A stretch of DNA of 64,000 nucleotides from Paractinoplanes abujensis (GCF_014204895.1 NZ_JACHMF010000001.1:7998001-8062000); one strand, 5' to 3'. Shown: positions 17,543 to 27,050, counted from the stretch's first letter. Translations and numbers: made by a program. The notes: generated by a model not told the origin, from the letters alone.

Positions 17543-18481
17543 GTGAGCATTGCCGAGGCCGGAGAGTTCGGGCTCATCGCCCGGGTGGTCGCCCGGCTCG
17601 AGAACGGTCCGACGACCCTGCTCGGTCCGGGCGACGACAGCGCTATCGTCGCCGCCCCCGACGGCCGGATCGTCGCGTCCACCGACGTCCTGGTCGAAGG
17701 CCGCCACTTCCGCCGCGACTGGTCGTCCGGGGCCGACGTGGGCCACCGGGCCGCCGCGGCCAACCTGGCCGACATAGCCGCCATGGGCGCCGTGCCGACC
17801 GCCCTGCTGGTCGGGCTGTGCGCCCCGGCCGACCTCGAACTGAGCTGGGCCGAAGAACTGGCGGGCGGGCTCTCCGACGAGGCCGCGCTGACCGGCGCCT
17901 CAGTGGTCGGCGGCGACACGTCCGCCAGCCCGACGCTGACCATCGCGGTGACCGCCCTGGGCGACCTCGGCGGCCGCCCGCCCGTGCTGCGCAGCGGCGC
18001 CCAGCCCGGCGACGTGATCGCGATCGCGGGCCGGATCGGGCACGCCGCCGCCGGCTACACCGTCCTGTCCCGCGGCTTCCGCACCCCGAAAGCGCTGGTG
18101 GAGGCGTACCGGCGCCCGGTCGTGCCCTACGAGGCGGGCCCCGCCGCGGCCCGGGCCGGGGCCACCGCGATGATCGACGTCTCCGACGGCCTGCTGCAGG
18201 ACCTCGGTCACATCGCGCGGGCCAGCGTGGTCGGCGTCGACGTGCACACGAACACGTTCGAGATCTCCGGCCAGATGCGCGACGCCGCAGCCGCCCTCGG
18301 CGTGGACCCGCTGCAATGGATCCTCGGCGGTGGCGACGATCACGCCCTGGTCGCCACGTTCCCGGCCGAAGCCGTGTTGCCGCAGGACTGGACGGTCATC
18401 GGCAAAGTGCACGAAAGCACCGGGGTGACCGTCGACGGGCGGCCGTGGGGAGGGCCGGTGGGCTGGGACCACTTCCGCTGA
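17543..18481 (+). CDS. thiL: Thiamine-monophosphate kinase
   Basis: The 312-residue protein has the ATP and Mg sites of ThiL: GPGDDSAIV (residues 28-36), STDVLVEGRHFRRDW, NLADIAAMGA, VVGGDTSAS and IDVSDGLLQDLGHIA. It phosphorylates thiamine phosphate to thiamine pyrophosphate. Start GTG 17543 has AAAGG about nine bases upstream. No thiamine riboswitch is visible upstream. The uracil-DNA glycosylase gene that often follows in relatives is absent here; a GNAT gene takes its place. Confidence 0.95.
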   Translation: MSIAEAGEFGLIARVVARLENGPTTLLGPGDDSAIVAAPDGRIVASTDVLVEGRHFRRDWSSGADVGHRAAAANLADIAAMGAVPTALLVGLCAPADLELSWAEELAGGLSDEAALTGASVVGGDTSASPTLTIAVTALGDLGGRPPVLRSGAQPGDVIAIAGRIGHAAAGYTVLSRGFRTPKALVEAYRRPVVPYEAGPAAARAGATAMIDVSDGLLQDLGHIARASVVGVDVHTNTFEISGQMRDAAAALGVDPLQWILGGGDDHALVATFPAEAVLPQDWTVIGKVHESTGVTVDGRPWGGPVGWDHFR

Positions 18482-18495
18482 TTAGGCTCGCCCTC

Positions 18496-18951
18496 GTGCA
18501 CCTTGAGATCCGCTCGGCCCAGTTCGCCGACCCCGACGTCCGGGCCCTGCTCGTCGACGTGCACGGCGAACTCTCCGAACGCTACGGCGGCACCGGGGAC
18601 GACACCCCGATCGCCTCCGACGACTTCACTGCCCCGAACGGCGCGTTCTTCGTCGCCGACGACGGCGCGGCCCTGGTCGGCTGCGCCGGGTGGCGCCGGC
18701 ACGGCGACGACGCCGAACTGAAGCGTATGTTCACGGCCAAGTCCGTACGGGGGAAGGGGTTGGGCCGGCGCATGCTGACCACGATCGAAAACTCCGCCCG
18801 GGCCGCCGGCTGCCGCCGCGTGATCCTCGAAACCGGCGACAAACAGCCGGAGGCCATCGCGTTGTACGAGTCGGCGGGGTATTCGCGGATCGAGGACTTC
18901 GGGTTCTACGCGGGGCACGACAGCGTGCTTTCCTACGCCAAAGACCTCTAG
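18496..18951 (+). CDS. GNAT-family N-acetyltransferase
   Basis: The 151-residue protein (VHLEIRSAQFADPDVRALLVDVHGELSERYG...) has the GNAT acetyl-CoA motif A, VRGKGLGRRMLTTIENSARAAGC, near residues 90-112, with ETGDKQPEAIALYESAGY following. It should acetylate a small molecule or protein amine; the substrate is unknown. Start GTG 18496 lies 14 bp after the thiL stop, so co-transcription with thiL is likely. Confidence 0.85.
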   Translation: MHLEIRSAQFADPDVRALLVDVHGELSERYGGTGDDTPIASDDFTAPNGAFFVADDGAALVGCAGWRRHGDDAELKRMFTAKSVRGKGLGRRMLTTIENSARAAGCRRVILETGDKQPEAIALYESAGYSRIEDFGFYAGHDSVLSYAKDL

Positions 18952-18958
18952 CGCTCAG

Positions 18959-19098
18959 GCCGCTTGCGTCGGCTCGCTCGCGTGGAGCCGCTTGCGTCGG
19001 CTCGTTCGCGTGGGGGCCGTTCGCATCGGGCCGTTCGCATCGGGCCGTTCGCATCGGGCCGTTCGCATCGGGCCGTTCGCATCGGGCCGTTCGCATCG
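18959..19098. repeat. 14-bp tandem repeat array, ten units
   Basis: Six perfect consecutive copies of GGCCGTTCGCATCG occupy 19015-19098. Upstream, four degenerate units in the same 14-bp register (GCCGCTTGCGTCGG and CTCGCTCGCGTGGA types) form two near-identical 28-bp pairs at 18959-19014. Fourteen is not a multiple of three and no gene spans it. The array lies between the GNAT stop and the rpmB terminator. Confidence 0.95.
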
Positions 19099-19112
19099 GC
19101 CCGGAAGCACAA

Positions 19113-19145
19113 CCAGCCCTCCGGTCACGTGGACCGAAGGGCTGG
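19113..19145 (-). terminator. Hairpin terminator of rpmB, possibly bidirectional
   Basis: CCAGCCCTCCGGTC (19113-19126) pairs with GACCGAAGGGCTGG (19132-19145) with one mismatch. On the minus strand it follows the rpmB stop by 16 bp; a short TTGTG follows the stem. It may also stop transcripts coming from the GNAT side. Confidence 0.65.
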
Positions 19146-19160
19146 TGTCGCGAGCCTCAA

Positions 19161-19352
19161 TTAGGCGCGGACGACCTTGCCGGCCTTGATGCACGAGGTG
19201 CAAACCTTGAGCTTCTTGGTCGTGCCGCCACCGGCCGGGGTGCGCACCGACTGGATGTTCGGGTTCCAGCGGCGGTTGGTCCGCCGGTGCGAGTGGGACA
19301 CGTTGTGGCCGAAGCCCGGTCCCTTGCCACAGACGTCGCACACGCTAGCCAC
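19161..19352 (-). CDS. rpmB: 50S ribosomal protein L28
   Basis: The 63-residue protein reads [22 protein letters not shown]...[17 protein letters not shown]. Two CxxC pairs mark the zinc-binding form of L28. It belongs to the 50S subunit. It is a lone minus-strand gene, as usual for actinobacteria, with an upstream region of about 250 bp shared with the divergent kinase gene. If a zinc-free L28 paralogue exists elsewhere, this copy would be the zinc-replete one. Confidence 0.97.
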   Translation of the reverse strand: MASVCDVCGKGPGFGHNVSHSHRRTNRRWNPNIQSVRTPAGGGTTKKLKVCTSCIKAGKVVRA

Positions 19353-19648
19353 GGGATAACTCCTGGGTCGAAACGAAAACTAAAAGGCGCCCAGCGAACA
19401 CCGCCGCGCAGGCAACTGGGCAAGGTTACCCGATACCCGGCCCGCACAGCCAATCGCCCCCGCTGCGCAGCCCAGGCCCCCCTCGCCTGTGCCCGTTTGC
19501 TCCCGTTCCCGCCCCTGGTTCACCCTCCCCAGCCGGCCCTCCGCCCGCCGGTTTCCTCTGTCGAACCCGTCGCAGTCGGAAACGGAGTCGTCCACAGGGT
19601 GTGGCGCGCTCCCGAGAAGTTGTCGGGCGTCGACAGTACGATTTTCGC

Positions 19649-21598
19649 GTGCTGGAGACGCTGGACGCCGCTGCCGTCCGCCGCTGGTGTGGCGGTGGGC
19701 TGAGTGCGCTGCGGGCTCATCAGCGCGAGATCGACGAGTTGAACGTCTATCCCGTGCCCGACGGTGACACCGGCACCAACCTCGTGCTCACCCTCACCTC
19801 GGCGCTGGAGGCGTTGGAGGCCGTCGAGGCCGAAGCCCCCGCGGACCTGGCCGGCCCGGCCGTCGAGCTGCCCCACCCTCCGGCCAACGCCCTGCGCCGC
19901 ATGGCTCGGGGTGCGCTGCTCGGGGCCCGGGGCAATTCGGGCGTCATCGTGTCGCAGATCCTGCGGGGCATGGCCGACAGCCTCGCCGCCTCGGTCGCCG
20001 TGCGGGGGGCCGAGCTGGCCCGGGCGTTGCGGTCCGCCTCCGAGGCGGCCTACGCCGCCGTGGCCCGGCCGGTCGAGGGCACCGTGCTGTCCGTCGTGGC
20101 GGCCGCCGCCGATGCCGCGGGCCGGCTCAAGTCCGACGATCTGGTCGCCGTGGCCCGGGCCGCCGCCCGCGCAGCGGCCGAGGCGCTGGCCCGCACGCCG
20201 CAGCAGTTGCCGGCCCTGGCCCGCGCCGGCGTGGTCGACGCCGGTGGGCGGGGGCTCGTGGTGCTGCTCGACGCCCTGGTCGAGGCGCTCACTCTGGCCG
20301 AGGCACGCCACCCGGCCGCCGCAAAGAGCCCGGAGCCGAGCAGCCCGAACGGCGCCGGCGCAGCGCAAGACCCGCGAAACGGCCCGCTGGGCGCCGGCGT
20401 CATCGCAACGCAAGACCCGCGAAACGGCCCGCCGGCCGCAGGCGTCACAGCAACGCAGGACCGGCAAGAGGGCCCGCCGGGCGCCGACGCGGCAGCAACG
20501 GACCGGCAAGACGGCCCGCCGGGCGCCGACGCGGCAGCAACGCAAGACCGGCAAGACGGCCCGCCGGGCGCCGGCGCCACCGCAGCGCAGGACCCGCGAA
20601 ACGGCCCGCCCGGCGACACCCTCACAAGGCGCGACGACGACGATGCGGCGCCCCTGCATAACCCTCAGCACGGCGAGGGCACGCACGGCTACGAGGTGCA
20701 ATACCTGCTCGAGGCGGACAAAGACGCGGTGGCCCGGCTCCGGCGCGAGCTCGCGGCCCTCGGCGACTCGCTGGTGGTCGTGGGCAGCGGAGACGCCGGA
20801 GACGCCGGCCGGGAAACCTGGAACGTGCACGTCCACGTGCCCGCGAGCGGCATCGGTCCCGCTCTGGAGGCCGGTGTCGTGGCCGGCCGGCCGCATCGCA
20901 TCACGGTGACGCCGCTCGACGACGAGCACGAGCGCCACGAACCGCCGGCGGGCCGGGGGGCCGTGGTGGTGGCGGCCGGTGACGGGTTGACCGCGTTGTT
21001 CGAGGCCGAGGGGGCCACCGTGGTCGGGCGCAACCCGTCCACGGCCGAGATGCTCGACGCCATCGAGCGGTCCGGCGCCCGCTGCGTGGTGTTGCTGCCC
21101 AACGACGCCAACACGCACGCCGTGGCGGTTGAGGCGGCGCGGGAGGCGGGGGAGTGGGGCCGTCAGGTCAGCGTCGTCCCCACACGCTCGCCGGTGCAGG
21201 CGCTCGCGGCCCTGGCCGTCCGGGATCCGGCCCGGCCTTTCGCCGACGACGTCATCGCCATGGCCGAGGCCGCCGGCGCCTGCCGTTACGGCGAGGTCTG
21301 CACGGCTCAGCGTGATTCGCTCACGGTGGCCGGCCCGTGCCGGGCGGGGGATCTGCTGGGCCTGGTCGACGGTGAGGTGCACGTCATCGGCGACGACTTG
21401 GCTCAGGTCAGCGCCTATCTGCTCGACCGCATGCTGGGCGGCGGGGGCGAGCTGGCCACGCTCGTGCTGGGGGCCGACGCCCCGGCCGGGCTCGAGCCGG
21501 CCCTGCGCGCGCACGTCAATGCCGGCTGGCCGTTCGTCGAGCTGGAGTGCTACGCGGGTGGACAACCCCGCTACCACCTGCTGGTTGGAGTGGAATGA
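19649..21598 (+). CDS. DAK/DhaL-domain kinase (FakA/YloV-like) with tandem-repeat insert
   Basis: The 649-residue protein begins VLETLDAAAVRRWCGGGL. It has a DhaL ATP-binding domain (NVYPVPDGDTGTNLVLT, GARGNSGVIVSQILRGMAD) and a large FakA-type C-terminal region (VLLPNDANTHAVAVEAA...VVPTRSPVQALAALA). FakA phosphorylates fatty acids held by FakB proteins; no FakB is encoded here. Between the parts, residues 235-321 are six 13-15-residue repeats (GAGVIATQDPRNGPP type). GTG 19649 has TACGAT eight bases upstream, which suggests a leaderless transcript; GTG 19601 is an alternative. recG overlaps by four bases, as in relatives. Confidence 0.88.
   Translation: MLETLDAAAVRRWCGGGLSALRAHQREIDELNVYPVPDGDTGTNLVLTLTSALEALEAVEAEAPADLAGPAVELPHPPANALRRMARGALLGARGNSGVIVSQILRGMADSLAASVAVRGAELARALRSASEAAYAAVARPVEGTVLSVVAAAADAAGRLKSDDLVAVARAAARAAAEALARTPQQLPALARAGVVDAGGRGLVVLLDALVEALTLAEARHPAAAKSPEPSSPNGAGAAQDPRNGPLGAGVIATQDPRNGPPAAGVTATQDRQEGPPGADAAATDRQDGPPGADAAATQDRQDGPPGAGATAAQDPRNGPPGDTLTRRDDDDAAPLHNPQHGEGTHGYEVQYLLEADKDAVARLRRELAALGDSLVVVGSGDAGDAGRETWNVHVHVPASGIGPALEAGVVAGRPHRITVTPLDDEHERHEPPAGRGAVVVAAGDGLTALFEAEGATVVGRNPSTAEMLDAIERSGARCVVLLPNDANTHAVAVEAAREAGEWGRQVSVVPTRSPVQALAALAVRDPARPFADDVIAMAEAAGACRYGEVCTAQRDSLTVAGPCRAGDLLGLVDGEVHVIGDDLAQVSAYLLDRMLGGGGELATLVLGADAPAGLEPALRAHVNAGWPFVELECYAGGQPRYHLLVGVE
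20351..20611 (+). repeat. In-frame minisatellite in the DAK-domain gene
   Basis: Six consecutive units of 39, 45, 45, 42, 45 and 45 bp encode 13, 15, 15, 14, 15 and 15 residues ending in GPP or GPL (for example GADAAATQDRQDGPP). All lengths keep the frame. The units are Ala/Gly/Asp/Gln/Pro-rich and probably disordered. Copy number is likely to vary between strains. Confidence 0.92.
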
Positions 21599-23805
21599 GC
21601 GAGACCGTCGAGACCGCAACCATCACCACGACCGACACCCCGCTGGACCAGGTGCTCAAGAAGCACGAGGCGAAGGCCTTGGCCACCCACCTCGATCTGC
21701 ACACCGCGGGCGACCTGATCTATCACTTTCCCCGGCGTTACGACGAGCGCGGCGAGCACACCGACATGCAGGGCCTGCAGATCGGTGAGCAGGTCACCGT
21801 GCTGGCCCAGGTGCAGTCGACGACGGTCAAGCCGATGCGCCAGCGCCGCGGCAACATGCTCGAGATCACCATCGGGGACGGGTCGGGCGCCTCGCTGACG
21901 TGCACCTTCTTCAACCAGGCGTGGCGTGAGCGCGAGCTGCGGCGGGGGCGTTGGGGGTTGTTCGCGGGCAAGGTCACCGATTTCCGGGGCAAGCGCCAGC
22001 TCAACAGCCCCGCGTATCAGCTGCTCAGCGCCGACGCCACGCAGGACGAGGCGGCGGAGGAGATCGAGGAGTTCGCGGGCGCGCTGATCCCGGTCTATCC
22101 GGCGGCGCAAGCCGTGCCGACCTGGACGATCACCCGCTGCGTCCGCACGGTGCTCGACACGTTCCAGCCGCCCAAAGATCCACTTCCTTCCGCCGTACGG
22201 GCCAAGCGCGACCTGGTCGGCATCGGCATGGCCCTGCGCGAGATCCACCGGCCGTCGTCGCGGGGCGCGCTGGAGATGGCGAAGAAGCGCCTGAAGTGGG
22301 ACGAGGCGTTCGCCGTGCAGCTCACGCTCGTGCAGCGCCGGGCCCGGGCCGCCGCGTCCCCGGGTCGTTCCCGCCCTCGCAGCGAGGGCGGCATCCTGGC
22401 CAAGTTCGACGCGAGCCTGCCCTACGAGCTGACCGAGGGTCAGGCCCAGGTGGGCGAGGAGATCGCCGCCGATCTGGCCCGGCCGCACCCGATGCACCGG
22501 CTGTTGCAGGGTGAGGTCGGCTCGGGCAAGACGCTGGTCTCGGTGCGGGCGATGCTGCAGGTGGTCGACGCGGGGGGCCAGGCCGCGCTGCTTGCGCCGA
22601 CCGAGGTGCTGGCCACCCAGCACTACCGGGGCATCGCCGCGCAGCTGGGCGCCCTGGGCCGGGCCGGTGAGATCGACGGCGACCCCGCGGGCACCCAGCT
22701 AACCCTCGTCACGGGCTCGCTCGGCGCGGCCGCCAGGCGTGCGGCGCTGGCCAAGGTGGCCGACGGCACGGCCGGCATCGTCGTCGGCACGCACGCCCTG
22801 CTCTACGAGGGCGTCGACTTCCACGATCTGGGCCTGGTCGTGGTGGACGAGCAGCACCGGTTCGGTGTCGAGCAGCGGGACGCGTTGCGGGCCAAGGCCA
22901 CGACCCCGCCGCACGTGCTGGTCATGACGGCCACCCCTATTCCTCGTACGGTGGCCATGACCGTCTACGGCGATCTCGAGACCTCGGTGTTGACGCAGCT
23001 CCCGCGGGGCCGCTCGCCGATCGCGTCGCACGTCGTGCCGCCGGAGAAACCCGCGTTCCTCGATCGGGCCTGGCGCCGGGTCCGCGAGGAGGTGCAGAAA
23101 GGCCACCAGGCGTACGTGGTCTGCCCGCGCATCGGCGACGGCGGCAGCGACGACGACGCCGAGCCGCCGAGCGACAACGAGCCCGCCCGCCGCCCGCCGC
23201 TGGCGGTCACGGAGGTTGCGCCGATCCTCGAGGAGGGCCCGCTGCACGGCCTGCGCATCGCGATGCTGCACGGCAAGCTGCCGGCCGACGAGAAGGACGC
23301 GATCATGCGCAGGTTCGCCGCGGGCGACCTCGACGTGCTGGTGGCCACCACGGTGATCGAGGTCGGTGTGGACGTCCCCAACTCCACCGTCATGATCATC
23401 ATGGATGCCGACCGGTTCGGTGTCTCGCAGCTGCACCAGTTGCGGGGCCGGGTCGGCCGGGGTTCCGCGCCGGGCATCTGTCTGCTGGTGACCGAGTCGG
23501 TCGAGGGCACGACGGCCCGCGAGCGGCTGGACGCGGTCGCCTCGACCACCGACGGCTTCAAGCTCAGCGAGATCGACCTCGAGCAGCGGCGCGAGGGTGA
23601 CGTGCTGGGCGCCTCCCAGTCCGGCAAGCATTCGCACCTGCGCCTGCTGTCGCTGCTGCGCGACGCCAAGCTGATCACCGAGGCCCGCGCCGAGGCCGAC
23701 GAGCTGGTCGGCGACGACCCCAGCCTGAAGAAGTATCCCGAGCTGGCGGCCTCGGTGGCCGCGCTCGTCGACGAGGAACGCGCCGAGTATCTCGAAAAGG
23801 GCTGA
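21595..23805 (+). CDS. recG: ATP-dependent DNA helicase RecG
   Basis: The 736-residue protein starts MSETVETATITTTDTPLDQVLKKHEAK. It has the wedge domain (DLIYHFPRRYDERGEHTD), helicase motif I GEVGSGKT, motif II DEQHRFGVEQR, TATPIPRT and the C-terminal LHQLRGRVGRG. RecG remodels stalled forks and branched DNA. An acidic insert (about 23140-23190, GGSDDDAEPPSDNE) sits in the second helicase domain, as is common in actinobacteria. ATG 21595 overlaps the preceding stop by four bases. Confidence 0.96.
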   Translation: MSETVETATITTTDTPLDQVLKKHEAKALATHLDLHTAGDLIYHFPRRYDERGEHTDMQGLQIGEQVTVLAQVQSTTVKPMRQRRGNMLEITIGDGSGASLTCTFFNQAWRERELRRGRWGLFAGKVTDFRGKRQLNSPAYQLLSADATQDEAAEEIEEFAGALIPVYPAAQAVPTWTITRCVRTVLDTFQPPKDPLPSAVRAKRDLVGIGMALREIHRPSSRGALEMAKKRLKWDEAFAVQLTLVQRRARAAASPGRSRPRSEGGILAKFDASLPYELTEGQAQVGEEIAADLARPHPMHRLLQGEVGSGKTLVSVRAMLQVVDAGGQAALLAPTEVLATQHYRGIAAQLGALGRAGEIDGDPAGTQLTLVTGSLGAAARRAALAKVADGTAGIVVGTHALLYEGVDFHDLGLVVVDEQHRFGVEQRDALRAKATTPPHVLVMTATPIPRTVAMTVYGDLETSVLTQLPRGRSPIASHVVPPEKPAFLDRAWRRVREEVQKGHQAYVVCPRIGDGGSDDDAEPPSDNEPARRPPLAVTEVAPILEEGPLHGLRIAMLHGKLPADEKDAIMRRFAAGDLDVLVATTVIEVGVDVPNSTVMIIMDADRFGVSQLHQLRGRVGRGSAPGICLLVTESVEGTTARERLDAVASTTDGFKLSEIDLEQRREGDVLGASQSGKHSHLRLLSLLRDAKLITEARAEADELVGDDPSLKKYPELAASVAALVDEERAEYLEKG

Positions 23806-23897
23806 TCCCGCCGCCCGTGGCCACCGGTCCGTCCGCAGGCGGCCGACGTTCTTGCCGAGGCCGCTATCCTGAGCGCCTTTCGGAATTGAGGAGCCAC

Positions 23898-24356
23898 ATG
23901 GGATTCAGCGGCCGGATTCTGGTGGCCCGCATCAGCGAGCCTTATCAGGGTGGCGACGTGGCGGTGTTGTGGGAGGACGAGCGCGCCCACGGGTGGCGAT
24001 GGGTACAGCTCGACGGCGACGTGCCCGGGGCGCTGGAGGAGGTGGTCGCGGCGAGCGGGGCTCCGGCCATCGCGGCGTATGTGCTGGACAGCGATGTGGC
24101 CGACGTCGAAGCGCTGACTCCGTCGGGGCGACGGTTCCACACTTACCTGCACCCCCGCACAGCGGCCCAGTTCGGGGCGCCGGCCTTGTCCCAGTCGCCT
24201 GATGAGGTGCTCGCGGCGGCGCTCGGCTGGTCGGCCGAGGCGGGTCTCGTCGCTGAGCCGGCGGCTGTGCGGGCTGCGCTCGAGGCGCACAGCGTTCAGG
24301 CCGAGGACACCCTGGCCGGGCTGATCGAAGCCTTGGGGATTTCCGAGGAGGTCTGA
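23898..24356 (+). CDS. Conserved hypothetical protein
   Basis: The 152-residue soluble protein (MGFSGRILVARISEPYQGGDVAVLWEDERAHGWRWVQLDGDVPGALEEVV...) is mixed alpha/beta and acidic, with no TM segment or cysteine. I do not recognise its family. ATG 23898 follows GAGGAG at the right distance. It lies 90 bp after recG and ends just before a strong hairpin shared with the convergent surface-protein gene. Confidence 0.7.
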   Translation: MGFSGRILVARISEPYQGGDVAVLWEDERAHGWRWVQLDGDVPGALEEVVAASGAPAIAAYVLDSDVADVEALTPSGRRFHTYLHPRTAAQFGAPALSQSPDEVLAAALGWSAEAGLVAEPAAVRAALEAHSVQAEDTLAGLIEALGISEEV

Positions 24357-24364
24357 AAGACAGC

Positions 24365-24398
24365 AAGAGGGGCGCAGACCGTGGTCTGCGCCCCTCTT
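24365..24398. terminator. Bidirectional intrinsic terminator
   Basis: AAGAGGGGCGCAGACC (24365-24380) and GGTCTGCGCCCCTCTT (24383-24398) form a perfect 16-bp inverted repeat. It sits between convergent genes ending at 24356 and 24410. The flanking bases give short T runs in both directions. Confidence 0.9.
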
Positions 24399-24409
24399 TA
24401 CCGCTTCGG

Positions 24410-25564
24410 TCAGGCGGTGAACTTCACCTTGCGGCGGCGGGCCAGGAAGAACAGGACCGCGCCCGCGGCCAGCAGGAGGCCGGCGCCACCGGCGATGCTG
24501 CCGGCGACCGGGCCGGTGACGGGCAGGCCGCCACCCTCACCCGGGGAGGACTCGGTCGGGGTCGGGGTGGGGGTCGCGTCGCAGTCCTCGGGCTTCTTCA
24601 GCTCGTCCCACTTGATCGGCTCCTGCGCCTCGCCGTTGATGGTGGCGTTGACGATCAGGCCCTTCTGGCCCTTGAGCTCGACGGTCTTGGTCTCGCCGGG
24701 CCGGGCGACCAGCGTCTGGGCCTCGCCCTTGTTGGGCTTGAGGGCCAGGGTGATGGTCTCCTCACCCTTGCTGTTGTCGATGCCGAAGATCAGCGAGTCA
24801 CAGGTGACCTCGTAGCCGATCTCGGCCTGACCACCGTCGGACGGCGGGGTGCAGTTCTCGGGCTTCTCCCACTTGCCGACCAGGATCGGCTTGCGGCTGT
24901 CGCCCTCGAAGACCAGGACCCTCTCGGCGTTCTCGGCCGGGATCTCGACCGCCACCGGCTCCTCGCCGGCCTTGACGGTGACCTTCTTCTCGAAGTCCTT
25001 CGAGCCCTTGATCGTGAAGTTGGCGTCGGCCGTGGCGTCCTTGCCGTTCGCCAGGGTGACGGTCACGCCCTCACAGGAGGAGGCCAGCTGCGCGTCCGGC
25101 TTCGGCGACTCCTCCTTGGAGCAGGTGCCGTGGAACTTGACGAAGCCCTTCTTGTGGTCGTACTGGATCCACTCGTCGCTCCACTTGACCTGCACCTCGA
25201 GCTTCGCGCCGCGGGCGCCGCTGTCGCCCTTGACGCGCTGCGTGCCGACGAGCGGCTCGTTGCTCTTGTGGGGGAAGGCGGGGTCGGCGTCGTCCGGGGT
25301 GTGAACGATGCCCTCGACCGGGGTCGGGTACGACTCGACCTTGAGGAAGCGGTAGTTCTCCGCGCCCTTCTCGTTGCCGTTGTCAGTGTTCACTTCCCAC
25401 GTGACAACCCAGTCGCCAGTGGTCGTGTCACACGTGGCGCTGCCCTTGACGAAACTGTCGTGCGCGGCGGCGGGCGAGGCGAAGAACGCGACACCGGACA
25501 GACCGATGAGCGTTCCAGCAGCTACGGCAGTCATGCGCCGCAGCTTGGACTTCAGCAGGTTCAC
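24410..25564 (-). CDS. LPxTG-type cell-wall-anchored surface protein
   Basis: The 384-residue protein has a signal peptide (LRRMTAVAAGTLIGLSGVAFFASPAAAHD, cleavage likely after AAA). Repeated beta-rich domains follow, with CxxG-poor spaced cysteines (SATCDTTTGDW, GTCSKEES, SSCEGVTV, VTCDSLIF). A Thr/Pro linker leads to LPVTG, a TM helix (GSIAGGAGLLLAAGAVLFFLA) and a positive RRRKVKF tail. This is a sortase substrate, probably class E-like in actinobacteria. GTG 25564 has GGAGTAGG upstream. No sortase is in the window. The function is unknown; the beta domains may bind a surface ligand. Confidence 0.88.
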   Translation of the reverse strand: MNLLKSKLRRMTAVAAGTLIGLSGVAFFASPAAAHDSFVKGSATCDTTTGDWVVTWEVNTDNGNEKGAENYRFLKVESYPTPVEGIVHTPDDADPAFPHKSNEPLVGTQRVKGDSGARGAKLEVQVKWSDEWIQYDHKKGFVKFHGTCSKEESPKPDAQLASSCEGVTVTLANGKDATADANFTIKGSKDFEKKVTVKAGEEPVAVEIPAENAERVLVFEGDSRKPILVGKWEKPENCTPPSDGGQAEIGYEVTCDSLIFGIDNSKGEETITLALKPNKGEAQTLVARPGETKTVELKGQKGLIVNATINGEAQEPIKWDELKKPEDCDATPTPTPTESSPGEGGGLPVTGPVAGSIAGGAGLLLAAGAVLFFLARRRKVKFTA

Positions 25565-25909
25565 GCCTACTCCTGTCTGGGGAATCAGGGGTACGGCGCA
25601 AGGAAGCGGGCGGGCCTTTCGCCGGCGGTCTCGAGCGATGGCCTGCGACGACGCCTCCCCACGTCGACAGCCGGCAGTCGGTGGAGACGCCAGCAACAGC
25701 GCCTGACCATAACGACTTACGAGAATCTGGGAAATCCCTCAGAGGCGCTTAAAGGTGTTGATGCGGATCCGTGATTTTCCATTTACCGAACGGATTGGAG
25801 TCGATGCCGTGAGTGGTGCTCGCGTGCGGAATTGTTCACTCTCTCGTTGCGGTGCGTAAGTGGTGAAGTAGCTTCGAGTCGTGTTCACCGCAGAACCCCG
25901 CGAGGCGCC
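25565..25909. other. Intergenic region with long leader and candidate minus-strand promoter
   Basis: These 345 bp separate the divergent surface-protein gene and rsmD. On the minus strand, TTTCCC-n17-TATGGT (25734-25706) is a weak promoter candidate that would give a leader of about 135 nt for the surface-protein gene. I looked for a cyclic-di-AMP (ydaO-type) or other riboswitch and did not find its conserved blocks. The stretch from 25740 to 25860 is less GC-rich and probably contains the rsmD promoter. Confidence 0.4.
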
Positions 25910-26469
25910 ATGACCAGGATCATCGCCGGTTCGCACGGCGGGCGGCGACTGTCCGCTCCGGCCGGTGCGCTGACCCGCCCCACATCGGACCGGGTGCGGG
26001 AGGCCTTCTTCAGCGCGCTCGATGCGATGATCGATCTCAAGGGCGCCCGGTTCGCGGATCTTTACGCGGGTTCGGGGGCGGTCGGCCTGGAGGCGATCTC
26101 CCGGGGGGCAAGTCATGCTCTTCTGGTCGAATCGGACGCCCGGGCGGCCCGCACGATCCGCGACAACATCGTGGCTCTGAAGGTCGGCGGGTCCGCGCGA
26201 CTCGTCACCGGCAAGGTGGCCCAGGTCGTCGCCGGCCCGCCCGACGGGGGCGCCTACGACGTGGTGTTCGCCGACCCGCCGTACGCGGTGACCGACGCCG
26301 ACCTGGTCGAGGTGCAGCAATCGTTGATCGACTTCGGATGGCTGGCTCCGGACGCGGTCGTGATCCTCGAGCGGGCCACCCGTGGCGGGGCAGTGAGCTG
26401 GGTGGACGGCGTCACTGCGGACCGCAGCCGCAAGTACGGGGAGACCACGCTTTGGTACGGTCGCCGATC

Positions 26470-26473
<4 letters not shown>
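25910..26473 (+). CDS. rsmD: 16S rRNA (guanine966-N2)-methyltransferase
   Basis: The 187-residue protein starts MTRIIAGSHGGRRLSAPAG. It contains RPTSDRVREAFFSAL, the SAM motif FADLYAGSGAVGLEAISRGA and the catalytic DPPY in VFADPPYAVTD. It methylates G966 of 16S rRNA in the 30S subunit. I use ATG 25910 rather than the upstream frame start at 25832, because family proteins begin at M-T-R-I-I. It overlaps coaD by four bases. Confidence 0.95.
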
Positions 26474-26949
<476 letters not shown>

Positions 26950-27050
26950 CCCGCACGCGGGGCTTCGGCGCGCCGGAAACGGGCACGCCGGTGACGCAGT
27001 AACGTGATCGCACCACGCTGCGTGGCGCAAAGGACGGGAGTGAGGCACCG

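Noticed and set aside
18959..19098. CRISPR array
   Set aside because: The 14-bp units are contiguous with no unique spacers, and no cas gene is present.
25565..25760. Cyclic-di-AMP or other riboswitch in the leader of the LPxTG-like gene
   Set aside because: The leader is long and structured-looking, but the conserved ydaO-type blocks are absent.
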